This document shows, piece by piece, positions 33,724-42,465 of a stretch of DNA of 64,000 nt. The notes under the pieces are model-generated. The model was not told the origin of the DNA. It saw only the letters and a program-made list of their open reading frames with translations, and did no database searches. Every line of letters starts with the position of its first letter. The first letter of the stretch is position 1. Both the position numbers and the translations under genes were made by a program. The stretch comes from Lachnospiraceae bacterium (GTDB lineage: Bacteria; Bacillota; Clostridia; Lachnospirales; Lachnospiraceae). The DNA lies in assembly GCA_015057025.1 (NCBI GenBank), contig SVFD01000003.1, positions 186,001 through 250,000 of the forward strand, written 5' to 3'.

Positions 33724-36087
33724 ATGATATTTCATATCTTAAAAAATGATTTAAAAAGAAAAAAGACAATGAACATAATTCTCTTTTTGTTTATTGTATT
33801 GGCAACCATGTTTGTGGCCAGCGGTATCAATAACGTGATTACCGTAATGAACGGCACCGATTATTATCTGGATAAGGCCGGTGTGGGCGATTTTATGATC
33901 ATAACCATGGGTGAGGGTGCGGTTGGTGCCCTTGATGAGATGCTGGAAACGGAAGACACAATAGAAGATTATCGCTTGGAACCTGTAGTGTTTGGTTCCG
34001 GAGCTGATTTTAGAACACAGGATGGTAAAGAAGTAGAGTGTAGTAATACGACGCTTTATCAGTCCATTGATGATTCAGCGATTACATTTTTTGATATAGA
34101 TAATGAACCGATTACGAATGTAAAACAGGGGCATATTTATGTAAAGGGTAGTTTTATGGAAGATAACGGATTAGAGCCCGGCGATGTAATTTGTTTTGAA
34201 CATAGCGGAACAGAACTTGAATTTATTATTGATGGAATAGCAAAAGATGCACTTTTTGGTTCTGAATTTATGGGTAATGCACGATTTATAATGAGTGAAG
34301 AAGATATGAATACAATTCTTCAGAATGAAGAAATTGTTAATAATTACAGCGGTGAAATTTGCTATATTGATACGAATGATTTAGGGGCAGTAAAGTCGGC
34401 AATGACAAAAGTTTCCAATGTGGCATTTGACGGGACTCGCGCAGTTATTAAAACCACTTATGTAATGGATATGATTCTTGCTTTTATCGTACTTATATTA
34501 AGCGTGTGTCTTATTATTGTGTCCTTTGTAGTACTGAAATTCACTATTACATTCACGATTTCAGAAGAATATCGTGAAATCGGTGTTATGAAGGCAATCG
34601 GGTTATCCAACGGTAAAATCAGAAGTTTATATATTGCAAAATATTTGATGCTTGCCATTGCAGGTGCAATCTGCGGTTTCTTTGCAAGCATTCCATTCGG
34701 GGAACTTTTACTGGATTCTGTTAACAAAAAGATGATGCTTGGAAATGACAATGCAATCCTTGTAAATGCATTGGGTGCTGTTTTGGTCGTGTGCATTATT
34801 GTCTTCTTTGCATATCTTTGTACCGGTAAAGTAAAAAAGTCTACTCCGGTAGATGCAATCCGCAATGGACAGACCGGAGAACGATATAAAAACAAAGCTG
34901 TATTACGAATTCAGAAATTTCCGGCAGGAAATGCCATTTTTATGGCATTGAATGATATTCTTAGCAACCCCAAAAGATATCTGACTATTATGATTTCCTT
35001 CAGTCTTTGTACCTTGTTTGTGTTAATGCTGGTAAATACTACGGCAACCATGAAAAGTCCGAATCTTCTGAATACATTGGTAACAGAGAGTCATTTATAC
35101 GTTGACAGTGCTTCGGCGATGATGGATTTAATGACCGGCACAAAAGAAGATTTCCAAAATGTACTGAATGAAAAAGAAGAGGAACTTCAAGAAGCCGGAA
35201 TGCCCGCCACTCTTAGCGTTGATGTAAGGTATAAATATTCTATGACAGTTGACGGAAAGGATTATGCTTTTAGTTGCCAACAGGGATTAGATACCAAAGA
35301 TGAGGAGTATGAATATTTGGAAGGCGTTGCACCCGAAAATAAATATGAGATTGCAATTACACCACAGATTTCTGAATTAACCGGTGCCCAAATTGGAGAT
35401 ACAATTATTATTCATTTTGCAGAAGAAGATATAGAATGTATGGTTACTGCATATTATCAGAGCATGAATCAATTCGGTGAAATCATTCGATTACATGAAG
35501 ATGCGCCTACGGACTTTGGACATTTTTCGTCAATAATGGCAATTCAGATTGATTTCTTGGATGAACCTACGGAAGATGAAATAGAGCTTCGTAAAGAACA
35601 TGTAAAAGAGTTTTTTGATGATGCAGAAATTATGAATGCAACTGAGTATTGTATTAACTGTACGGGAGTAGCAGGCACCTTGGAAAGCGTGCAGTTCTTA
35701 TTACTCGGTATTACATTGGTTGTAGTAATTCTTGTAACGATCTTAATGGAAAGAAGTTTTATTGCAGATGAAAAGAGTCAGATTGCCATTTTAAAAGCAA
35801 TCGGTTTTAAAGACAGTGCGATTATTAAGTGGCATGTATGCCGATTTGGATTGGTAGGATTGATTGCGGTAGTATTTGCAGCAGCACTTTCCATTCCCAT
35901 GACGGAACTTTGTATTACACCGATTTTTGGAATTATGGGGGCGGTTGATGTAGACTTCAACATCGACCCGTTACAGATTTTCTTGCTGTATCCGGGAATT
36001 GTACTTGGAATGACGGTGGTAGTGACCTGGATTACGGCACTGTATACAAAGTCAATCAAGAGTAGCGACACAGCAAATATTGAGTAA
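33724..36087 (+). CDS. FtsX-type ABC transporter permease
   Basis: A 787-residue membrane protein with two FtsX-like permease modules and large extracytoplasmic segments. Helix 1 lies at about residues 19-37; the first helix cluster is around 250-390 (DMILAFIVLILSVCLIIVSFVVLKF), a further helix near 425, and the second cluster at about 660-780 ending DPLQIFLLYPGIVLGMTVVVTWITALY. GAAAGGAG precedes the chosen ATG; 33685 would add 13 residues. With the following ATPase it forms a MacB/BceAB-like complex, probably for peptide sensing or efflux, next to a two-component system. Confidence 0.88.
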   Translation: MIFHILKNDLKRKKTMNIILFLFIVLATMFVASGINNVITVMNGTDYYLDKAGVGDFMIITMGEGAVGALDEMLETEDTIEDYRLEPVVFGSGADFRTQDGKEVECSNTTLYQSIDDSAITFFDIDNEPITNVKQGHIYVKGSFMEDNGLEPGDVICFEHSGTELEFIIDGIAKDALFGSEFMGNARFIMSEEDMNTILQNEEIVNNYSGEICYIDTNDLGAVKSAMTKVSNVAFDGTRAVIKTTYVMDMILAFIVLILSVCLIIVSFVVLKFTITFTISEEYREIGVMKAIGLSNGKIRSLYIAKYLMLAIAGAICGFFASIPFGELLLDSVNKKMMLGNDNAILVNALGAVLVVCIIVFFAYLCTGKVKKSTPVDAIRNGQTGERYKNKAVLRIQKFPAGNAIFMALNDILSNPKRYLTIMISFSLCTLFVLMLVNTTATMKSPNLLNTLVTESHLYVDSASAMMDLMTGTKEDFQNVLNEKEEELQEAGMPATLSVDVRYKYSMTVDGKDYAFSCQQGLDTKDEEYEYLEGVAPENKYEIAITPQISELTGAQIGDTIIIHFAEEDIECMVTAYYQSMNQFGEIIRLHEDAPTDFGHFSSIMAIQIDFLDEPTEDEIELRKEHVKEFFDDAEIMNATEYCINCTGVAGTLESVQFLLLGITLVVVILVTILMERSFIADEKSQIAILKAIGFKDSAIIKWHVCRFGLVGLIAVVFAAALSIPMTELCITPIFGIMGAVDVDFNIDPLQIFLLYPGIVLGMTVVVTWITALYTKSIKSSDTANIE

Positions 36088-36157
36088 AAGGCATCGAAAG
36101 CATATCTGTAATATATCATTAAGATTATGTGCAAAAACTAATTTGGAGGAAAATGAA

Positions 36158-36919
36158 ATGGCAGTTTTAGAAGTAAAAGATTTGTGTAAAACTTACGTTG
36201 TAAATAAAAGACAGAATAATGTATTAAAGAATGTGAATTTTAAGGTGGAAGATGGTGAAATGGTAGCGATTATGGGGCCTTCCGGTTCCGGCAAATCCAC
36301 ACTTTTATATGCGGTATCCGGAATGGACGGTGCTACAGGCGGAAGCGTTGTATTTGACGGTAAGGATATTACTAAGTTAAAAAGCAACGAATTGGCGTCT
36401 TTGCGTCTGGATGAGATGGGTTTTATCTTTCAGCAGATGTATATGATGAAGAATTTGACGATTTTAGATAATATTGTATTGCCCGCAATGGAAAGTAAAA
36501 AGACCAGTGAAAGCAAAAAAGAGAAGACCAAACGTGGTGAAGACTTAATGCGTAAACTTGATATTATCGAAGTAGCAGACAACGATATTAATGAGGTGTC
36601 AGGCGGACAGTTGCAGAGAGCCTGCATTTGCAGAAGTATGATTAATAAGCCAAAGGTTTTATTTGCAGATGAGCCTACAGGTGCCTTAAACAGAACCGCA
36701 TCCAATGAAGTAATGAAGGAATTGGTGAAGTTAAATGAAGAAGGAACCACCATTATGATGGTAACTCACGATGCCAAAGTGGCGGCAAAGTGTTCTCGCG
36801 TGTTGTACATTGTGGATGGTAATATCAAGGGCGAGTATAACAGTCCGAAAGAAAAAGACGTTCAGGAGAAAGACCGTGAGAGAATGTTAAATAACTGGCT
36901 GATGGAACTTGGCTGGTAA
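36158..36919 (+). CDS. ABC transporter ATP-binding protein (LolD/BceA-like)
   Basis: ATPase partner of the FtsX-type permease, 253 residues. Walker A GPSGSGKST, Q-loop FIFQQMYMM, signature VSGGQLQRACICRS, Walker B VLFADEPTGALNRTASNEV and the H-loop MMVTHDAKVAAKCSRVLYIVDG, all intact. ATG 36158 follows TTGGAGG; the open frame upstream to 36080 has no ribosome site and overlaps the permease gene. Confidence 0.92.
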   Translation: MAVLEVKDLCKTYVVNKRQNNVLKNVNFKVEDGEMVAIMGPSGSGKSTLLYAVSGMDGATGGSVVFDGKDITKLKSNELASLRLDEMGFIFQQMYMMKNLTILDNIVLPAMESKKTSESKKEKTKRGEDLMRKLDIIEVADNDINEVSGGQLQRACICRSMINKPKVLFADEPTGALNRTASNEVMKELVKLNEEGTTIMMVTHDAKVAAKCSRVLYIVDGNIKGEYNSPKEKDVQEKDRERMLNNWLMELGW

Positions 36920-36926
36920 GATAAGA

Positions 36927-36968
36927 AATGGCAGGGATATGGTTTCTATGTTCCTGTCATTGCTTTTT
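36927..36968 (+). terminator. Probable terminator after ABC transporter
   Basis: Imperfect hairpin with AATGGCAGGGA against TCCTGTCATT, followed by CTTTTTTA. Confidence 0.65.
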
Positions 36969-37064
36969 TATGCGTTTGTAAATATAATAATTAAGTAAAT
37001 TACATTTGGTTATGATAATGGTAAGAGGATTTACTACTGTTTGCATAAAAGGATTGGAGACGCT

Positions 37065-37991
37065 ATGGAATTCTTAAGATTTTTGGAAGGTATAAGAACG
37101 CCTGTCGGAGATGCTTTTTTCTCTGCGGTAACGCATATGGGAGAAGAAACGATTTTTATATTGGTTGGACTTCTTTTCTTTTGGTGCATCGATAAAAAGA
37201 AAGGCTATTATATTCTTTTCGTAGGTTTTATAGGGATGGTTGCGAATCAGTTTCTCAAACTTTGGTTTCGGGTTCCAAGACCTTGGGTAAAAGACCCAAA
37301 CTTTACTATTGTGGAGAGCGCGAGAGCTGAGGCCACAGGTTATTCGTTCCCCAGTGGGCACACGCAGACTTCGGTTGGTATGTACGGAAGCGTAGCAAGA
37401 GCTTGTAAAAACATTTGGGTGCGCATCGGTTGTATGCTTTTGTGTATCCTGGTTCCGTTGTCCAGAATGTATCTCGGTGTACATACGCCGGCAGATGTGG
37501 GCGTATCCATAGTAATCGCGTTGGTGTTGATTTTTGGATTATATCCCATCATCGGAAAAGTACTTGAGAAACCGAAATATATGCGCTGTTTTTTAGGCGT
37601 GTTGATTATTATTGCAATTGCATTCTTGGCATTTGTATTGTTGTATCCTTTCCCTGCAGACATTGATATCCATAACTACGAAAGCGGTGTAAAAAACGCT
37701 TATAAAATTCTCGGCTGCATCGTTGGTTTATGGCTTTCTTATGAGATAGATATTCATTATACGAATTTTGAAACCAAGGGTATTTGGTGGGTACAGATAC
37801 TGAAATTAGTGCCGGGACTTTTGATTCTGCTAGCAATTAAGTCAGGGTTAAAAGAACCGCTGTATGCGTTATTGAACGGCAGTTTTATCGCGGATGGAAT
37901 CCGATATTTTCTGATTACGGCAGTGGCCGGCGGAGTATGGCCAATGACTTTTAAACTGTGGAATAAGTTAGATAAGAAAGCGAAGAAATAA
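37065..37991 (+). CDS. PAP2 family membrane phosphatase
   Basis: Integral membrane phosphatase, 308 residues, six or more predicted helices. The three PAP2 motifs are present: KLWFRVPRPW (KX6RP-like) near 65, SFPSGHTQTS near 100 and SRMYLGVHTPADV near 140, containing the catalytic His residues. Substrate may be undecaprenyl pyrophosphate or another lipid phosphate. ATG 37065 has GGAG upstream; an in-frame TTG at 37041 is less likely. Confidence 0.88.
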   Translation: MEFLRFLEGIRTPVGDAFFSAVTHMGEETIFILVGLLFFWCIDKKKGYYILFVGFIGMVANQFLKLWFRVPRPWVKDPNFTIVESARAEATGYSFPSGHTQTSVGMYGSVARACKNIWVRIGCMLLCILVPLSRMYLGVHTPADVGVSIVIALVLIFGLYPIIGKVLEKPKYMRCFLGVLIIIAIAFLAFVLLYPFPADIDIHNYESGVKNAYKILGCIVGLWLSYEIDIHYTNFETKGIWWVQILKLVPGLLILLAIKSGLKEPLYALLNGSFIADGIRYFLITAVAGGVWPMTFKLWNKLDKKAKK

Positions 37992-38056
37992 AAGATAGCG
38001 GAATAAAAGAATAGTACGTAATAAATGATAGCGATATAAAAGAAGTGTATGAAATA

Positions 38057-38096
38057 AAAGAGACCGGAGATAAAAAAGATTATCTTCGGTCTTTTA
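38057..38096. terminator. Bidirectional terminator between convergent genes
   Basis: Stem of about 16 bp (AAGAGACCGGAGATA against TATCTTCGGTCTTTT) with A-rich left and T-rich right flanks, so it can serve the PAP2 gene and the opposing SpoU-type gene. Confidence 0.8.
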
Positions 38097-38128
38097 AAAT
38101 GCTTATTTATTGACAAAACAATGAATGA

Positions 38129-38953
38129 TTATTTTCCCAACTGCCAGAACGCTACGGCACTTGCAGCGGCAACATTCAAGGAATCTACATCGTGGGACAT
38201 AGGGATTTTAACCGTATAATCGCAGTTTGCAATGGTAGTGGTGGCGAGCCCGTCGCCTTCTGTACCAAGAATAATCGCCAGTTTATCTTCGGACATAAGC
38301 ACAGCATTATCAATGCTTACGGAATTATCATCTAACGCCATTGCGGCGGTTTTAAAACCTAATTCTTTTAACAGGCGTATGCCGTCTTTGGGCCATACGC
38401 TGTTTTTATTTTCAATGAATGTCCAGGGAATCTGGAAAACTGTACCCATACTGACGCGAAGGGCACGGCGGTATAAGGGGTCACTGCATCCTTTGGTTAA
38501 AAGCACCGCATCCATATTAAGTGCTGCGGCAGAACGGAAGATTGCGCCCACGTTGGTTGGGTTAACTACATTTTCAAGAATTGCGATGCGTCCGGCCTTG
38601 GCACAGATTTCTTCCACGGTAGGAAGGGTAGGACGATACATTGCACATAACATACCGCGGGTTAGCGCAAAACCTGTTAAATTCACTAAGACATCATAAT
38701 CAGCAGTGTAAACAGGAATATTACCGCACCTTGTAATGATAGGGGCGGCTTCGCCTTCGATGTGCTTTGTTTCTACCAGTATGGATACGGGACTATAGCC
38801 CGCGTTCAAAGCGCGTTCAATTACCTTGGGACTTTCTGCTATAAAAAGTCCGGGTTTCGGTTCATAAAGGCGCATTAACTGCACTTCGGATAATCTTGCA
38901 TAAATATCCAGTTCAGGTGTATTAAAATCTGTGATTTGTATAATGTTTGCCAT
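38129..38953 (-). CDS. SpoU/TrmH family RNA 2'-O-methyltransferase
   Basis: Predicted SPOUT-class methyltransferase for tRNA or rRNA ribose, 274 residues. The three SpoU motifs are present: motif 1 ENVVNPTNVGAIFRSA near 126-141, motif 2 LAIILGTEGDGL and motif 3 IPMSHDVDSLNVAAASAVAFW at the C-terminus. The N-terminal part is the substrate-binding region (LFIAESPKVIERAL). It is the only - strand gene between the left edge and 47 kb, convergent with the PAP2 gene. Target nucleotide unknown. Confidence 0.9.
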   Translation of the reverse strand: MANIIQITDFNTPELDIYARLSEVQLMRLYEPKPGLFIAESPKVIERALNAGYSPVSILVETKHIEGEAAPIITRCGNIPVYTADYDVLVNLTGFALTRGMLCAMYRPTLPTVEEICAKAGRIAILENVVNPTNVGAIFRSAAALNMDAVLLTKGCSDPLYRRALRVSMGTVFQIPWTFIENKNSVWPKDGIRLLKELGFKTAAMALDDNSVSIDNAVLMSEDKLAIILGTEGDGLATTTIANCDYTVKIPMSHDVDSLNVAAASAVAFWQLGK

Positions 38954-39105
38954 GGTTGTGTCTGCCTTTTTACAGTAAATAAATTATTTTGAACAGCATA
39001 TTATCGAACTAAAAATCAATATATAAATATTATAGTGTTGAACAAAGACAGTGTCAATTTTATAAAAATTTTATGCGTTAGAATACGAATAATCATAGCT
39101 TTTTA

Positions 39106-39134
39106 TTGACAACCTTTTATGAGGAATTTATAAT
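39106..39134 (+). promoter_or_regulatory. SigA promoter upstream of paaK-like gene
   Basis: TTGACA (39106-39111), exact 17-bp spacer, TATAAT (39129-39134), a consensus housekeeping promoter; transcription start near 39141, leaving a leader of about 58 bp. The rest of the gap 38954-39105 shows no gene. Confidence 0.9.
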
Positions 39135-39198
39135 TTTTTATGTAAAAAAGACCATCATTTTATGAATTAAATCCGGATGGCCATGGGAGGATAAAGAA

Positions 39199-40506
39199 AT
39201 GGCAAAATATTTTCAGCCTGAGATTGAATGCGCTTCCTTGGATGAGATGCGTGCAATCCAGAATGAGAAACTTGTAAAACAGGTAAAACACGTATATGAG
39301 AACGTGGAATATTACCGTAATTTAATGGACGAAAAGGGCGTAAAACCCGAAGATGTCCAGTCAATCGATGACTTACATAAGTTACCTTTTTTGACAAAAG
39401 CAGATTTAAGAGATGCTTATCCTTACGGACTTCTCGGTGCAGACTTAAAAGATTGTGTGAGAATTCATTCAACCAGCGGAACGACAGGACGTCGCGTAGT
39501 TGCTTTTTATACACAGAACGATATTGATATGTGGGATGACTGCTGTGCAAGAGCCATTACGGCTGCAGGCGGAACCAACGAGGATGTATGCCAGGTTGCA
39601 TACGGCTATGGCTTGTTTACCGGCGGTTTTGGATTAAACGGCGGTTCACAGAAGGTAGGTTGCTTAACACTTCCTATGTCTTCCGGTAATACAGAGCGTC
39701 AGATTCAGTTTATGCAGGATTTGCATTCTACCATTATCTGCTGTACACCTTCTTATGCAGCATATATCGGTGAAACCGTAAAAGAAATGGGACTGAAGCC
39801 CGAAGACCTTGATTTGAAAGCCGGTATCTTTGGTGCGGAACCCTGGACAGAAGAAATGCGTCGTGACATCGAGAAGTCTCTCGGAATTAAGGCATATGAT
39901 ATTTATGGTTTAACAGAAAGTACCGGACCGGGTGTTGCTTTTGAGTGTGAAGAGCAGACCGGTATGCATATTAATGAAGATCACTTCCTTGCAGAAATCA
40001 TTGACCCTGAAACAGGAGAAGTACTTCCCGAAGGAAGCAAGGGTGAGTTGGTATTTACCAACCTTGATAAAGAAGGTTTTCCCCTTCTTCGTTACCGTAC
40101 AAGAGATATTTGTATTCTTTCTAGAAAGAAATGTTCCTGCGGACGTACTTTGATTAAGATGGCAAAGCCTATGGGTAGAAGCGATGATATGATGATTATC
40201 CGTGGTGTTAACGTATTCCCTTCACAGATTGAAACAGTTCTCTTGAAGGAAGGTTATACTTCAAACTACTTAATCGAAGTTGACCGTGTAAACAATACCG
40301 ATACGTTGGATGTATCTGTTGAACTTGCACCCGATCAGTTTACAGATACCATGAAGGATTTGGCTGCAAAAGAAAAATCTCTGGCAAACGCAATGAAGAT
40401 TATGCTTGGCGTAAATCCTAAGGTACATCTCGTGGCACCCAAGACCATTACCAGAAGCGAAGGTAAGGCTGTCAGAGTAATTGATAGAAGAAAGCTTCAT
40501 GATTAA
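39199..40506 (+). CDS. paaK: Phenylacetate-CoA ligase family protein
   Basis: AMP-forming acid-CoA ligase, 435 residues. ATP-binding motif STSGTTGRRVVAFYTQND near residues 93-110, IYGLTESTGPGV near 235, and the C-terminal RSDDMMIIRGVNVFPSQIE and GKAVRVIDRR. In gut Clostridia this gene pairs with an ACT-domain gene and is thought to activate phenylacetate, indoleacetate or related aryl acids; the actual acid is unknown. Strong GGGAGG site. Confidence 0.92.
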   Translation: MAKYFQPEIECASLDEMRAIQNEKLVKQVKHVYENVEYYRNLMDEKGVKPEDVQSIDDLHKLPFLTKADLRDAYPYGLLGADLKDCVRIHSTSGTTGRRVVAFYTQNDIDMWDDCCARAITAAGGTNEDVCQVAYGYGLFTGGFGLNGGSQKVGCLTLPMSSGNTERQIQFMQDLHSTIICCTPSYAAYIGETVKEMGLKPEDLDLKAGIFGAEPWTEEMRRDIEKSLGIKAYDIYGLTESTGPGVAFECEEQTGMHINEDHFLAEIIDPETGEVLPEGSKGELVFTNLDKEGFPLLRYRTRDICILSRKKCSCGRTLIKMAKPMGRSDDMMIIRGVNVFPSQIETVLLKEGYTSNYLIEVDRVNNTDTLDVSVELAPDQFTDTMKDLAAKEKSLANAMKIMLGVNPKVHLVAPKTITRSEGKAVRVIDRRKLHD

Positions 40507-40525
40507 ATAAAAGGGGGTTTTAAGA

Positions 40526-40948
40526 ATGAGCGTAAAACAGATTTCTATTTTTATTGAAAACAAGAAAGGTAAGCTTGCACAGGCAACCAAGTTTATTGCA
40601 AACCATGACATTAACTTAAGAGCATTGTCCATCGCAGATACACAGGATTTCGGTATTCTTCGTATTATTTGTGAAGAACCCGACAAAGCGAACGAAGTAT
40701 TAAGAGAGGGCGGATTCCTTACTACAACCACCAAGGTACTTGCAGCACCGATTTCCGATGAACCCGGAAGCCTTGCATCTATCCTTGAAGTGCTTTCTGA
40801 ATCGAACGTTATGGTAGAATACACCTATGCTTTCCTTTCCGAAAAGCATGGCGCGTATATGATTCTTCGCGTAGATGACAATCAGATGGCAGCGGCAGCT
40901 TTGGCAGGCGCAGGCATTAAGACTGTTGATCAGGAAGATTTATTTTAA
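40526..40948 (+). CDS. Tandem ACT-domain protein
   Basis: A 140-residue protein made of two ACT domains (about 1-65 and 70-140: VKQISIFIENKKGKLAQATKFIANHDINLRAL and AAPISDEPGSLASILEVLSESNVMVEYTYAF). Such proteins bind amino acids or related ligands; the gene follows paaK by 19 bp with a AAGGGGG site, a conserved pair in which it probably regulates the ligase. Confidence 0.92.
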   Translation: MSVKQISIFIENKKGKLAQATKFIANHDINLRALSIADTQDFGILRIICEEPDKANEVLREGGFLTTTTKVLAAPISDEPGSLASILEVLSESNVMVEYTYAFLSEKHGAYMILRVDDNQMAAAALAGAGIKTVDQEDLF

Positions 40949-40951
40949 TTC

Positions 40952-40980
40952 TTGACAAATGGAAAAATTTAACTTACACT
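40952..40980 (+). promoter_or_regulatory. Promoter of the Mn riboswitch transcript
   Basis: TTGACA (40952-40957), 17-bp spacer, TACACT (40975-40980). Predicted start about 40987, two bases before the riboswitch P1 stem. Confidence 0.78.
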
Positions 40981-40988
40981 TTAAGCAA

Positions 40989-41092
40989 GTTATGAGGGAG
41001 TAATCAGTACATTTGTTAGAATGTATTGTAATTATCGTCAGTACGGTGCGAATATTGCACCCGGTAATACATGAAATGGTGAGACTCACAAC
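40989..41092 (+). ncRNA. yybP-ykoY manganese riboswitch
   Basis: Matches the yybP-ykoY family in order and position: P1 5' arm GTTATGAG (40989-40996) followed by GGAGTAATC, then an internal hairpin, CGTCAGTAC (loop 3 region), a GGTGC/GCACC hairpin and GGTGAGA just before the P1 3' arm CTCACAAC (41085-41092). The GGAGTA and GAGA loops form the Mn2+ site in characterised members. P1 pairs at 7 of 8 positions. The 3' arm is also part of the terminator below, so Mn binding should favour read-through (an ON switch). Confidence 0.85.
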
Positions 41093-41120
41093 CGGCAGAA
41101 TGCCGGTAGTGGGTCTTTTT
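41082..41120 (+). terminator. Riboswitch expression-platform terminator
   Basis: Hairpin AGACTCAC.ACCGGCA against TGCCGGT.GTGGGTCT with a GAA loop, then TTTTT. Its ascending arm overlaps the P1 3' strand of the riboswitch, so P1 and terminator exclude each other. Confidence 0.87.
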
Positions 41121-41227
41121 AATTTCATAGGAGAACCTATGAAATTAAATTATATGCGCAGCTTGCGGAACTGTAATTTGTTGCTACGCAACACCGCTCG
41201 CGCGCGAAGAGTTTGTGTTCAAACTCT
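41121..41227 (+). other. Hairpin cluster between riboswitch and next gene
   Basis: After the terminator comes a perfect 11-bp hairpin (41121-41131 with 41136-41146), then GTTGC/GCAAC around 41180-41192 and an 8-bp AGAGTTTG/CAAACTCT stem at 41208-41227, with GC-rich GCTCGCGCGCG between them. No gene is seen in this stretch. Possibly degraded structured repeats or a second attenuation stage. Confidence 0.5.
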
Positions 41228-41277
41228 TATTTGGAAGCAAGAGAAAAGAAAGCGACAGCGATTATGGAGGATCAAAT

Positions 41278-41907
41278 ATGGATGACAAAACCGCATTAAA
41301 ACTCGCGAAGAAGTATATTAAAAGAAAGCCCATGCCCAGTAGTTTGGAGAAGGAATTTAAGAAACAAGGATTGTGTGATTTGTTACCGTCGGTTTATCAA
41401 AGAACTGCTGAATTATTACAAGACAATAAAAATGCAAGTGTAGCAGTGATGCAACATTTAAAACAAATTCTTCCAAGTATCGCCTTTTATGAAGCACTTC
41501 TTGCGAAGGAAGGAAACCAAGAGAGGGCACTGGCATTATACGAAGACTGGTGTTTTATCAAAATAAAGAAAATGGCCAAAATAATTCCTGTGACAATGAA
41601 AATTCCGGGTTTATATAAAAAAGCACCGAACATAATGCGTAAAATGTTGGATAGTATGTTTGGAGAAAAGGCAGGATTTCAGTATTGTGAAAAGGAAATC
41701 CGGAATGGTTTTGCGGTAGATATGACAGTTTGTCCTTATGTCGTGACCTGTAATAAATACGGTTGTCCGGAAATTGTACAGTTCTTCTGTAAAAGTGATG
41801 ACATTACATACGGTAACATGCATCCGAAACTTATCTGGGGCAGAACGAAAACCCTGGGAATGGGTGGAGAATGTTGTGATTTTAATTTGTATATAAAAGA
41901 AGATTAA
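41278..41907 (+). CDS. ATC hydrolase-like protein
   Basis: Resembles the L-2-amino-thiazoline-4-carboxylic acid hydrolase family. The 209-residue product has the typical Cys/His-rich C-terminal half: DMTVCPYVVTCNKYGCPEIVQFFCKSDDITY and WGRTKTLGMGGECCDFNLY. ATG 41278 follows GGAGG; an in-frame GTG at 41215 would start inside a hairpin. First gene after the Mn riboswitch. Actual substrate in this family is mostly unproven outside Pseudomonas. Confidence 0.8.
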   Translation: MDDKTALKLAKKYIKRKPMPSSLEKEFKKQGLCDLLPSVYQRTAELLQDNKNASVAVMQHLKQILPSIAFYEALLAKEGNQERALALYEDWCFIKIKKMAKIIPVTMKIPGLYKKAPNIMRKMLDSMFGEKAGFQYCEKEIRNGFAVDMTVCPYVVTCNKYGCPEIVQFFCKSDDITYGNMHPKLIWGRTKTLGMGGECCDFNLYIKED

Positions 41908-41960
41908 TTAAATTTTACAAATAAATAATCATATAGATTGAAAGATGGGAGAATAGGAAT

Positions 41961-42440
41961 ATGTTACTTATTATTGAAGGCTTAGCTATGTGTTTTATTT
42001 TATTGATGATTTGTGTTGTAGGTACTGCGAACGGACCTGTGGGATGTGTATACTTTTATGAGCCGGATGTGCAGGAAAGGGTTGTGGAACTTGGGCTTAC
42101 AACCAAGGCAAAGATTAAGAAAGATTATGCATTGGCCGGTGTTTTCCTGTTTGTTCCGATTCTGGTATTTGTTCCAGCGATGGTATATTTTATCAATGGT
42201 GCAAGAGGATTTATGGATATTTTTGTGCAGATAACCGTTATTTTAATGATTATGGGATTATTCGACCGTATTTTTATTGACTGGTTTTGGGTAGGTAAAA
42301 CCAAGGCTTGGATGATTCCCGGTACGGAAGATTTGATGCCCTACATTCCTAAGAAAACATTAATAAAGAAATGGGTGGGAACAGTGGTTGGCTATCCGAT
42401 GATAGCGGCTGTTTTAGCAGGTATATTGTCGTTGTTTTAA
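41961..42440 (+). CDS. Hypothetical integral membrane protein
   Basis: 159 residues with four likely transmembrane helices (about 2-24, 52-74, 85-104 and 135-158) and a central WFWVGKTKAWMIPGTEDL loop. No family recognised. Follows the ATC-hydrolase-like gene by 53 bp and touches the methyltransferase gene, so it is probably in the riboswitch-led operon. Confidence 0.75.
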   Translation: MLLIIEGLAMCFILLMICVVGTANGPVGCVYFYEPDVQERVVELGLTTKAKIKKDYALAGVFLFVPILVFVPAMVYFINGARGFMDIFVQITVILMIMGLFDRIFIDWFWVGKTKAWMIPGTEDLMPYIPKKTLIKKWVGTVVGYPMIAAVLAGILSLF

Positions 42441-42465
42441 AATGAAAGATATAAGAGAGGTATCT

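Noticed and set aside
38232-38699. 155-codon + strand frame within the SpoU gene
   Set aside because: Antisense of a well-conserved - strand methyltransferase with clear SpoU motifs; no ribosome site.
40949-41120. Small ORF or T-box leader before the ATC-hydrolase-like gene
   Set aside because: No T-box sequence is present; the layout fits yybP-ykoY instead.
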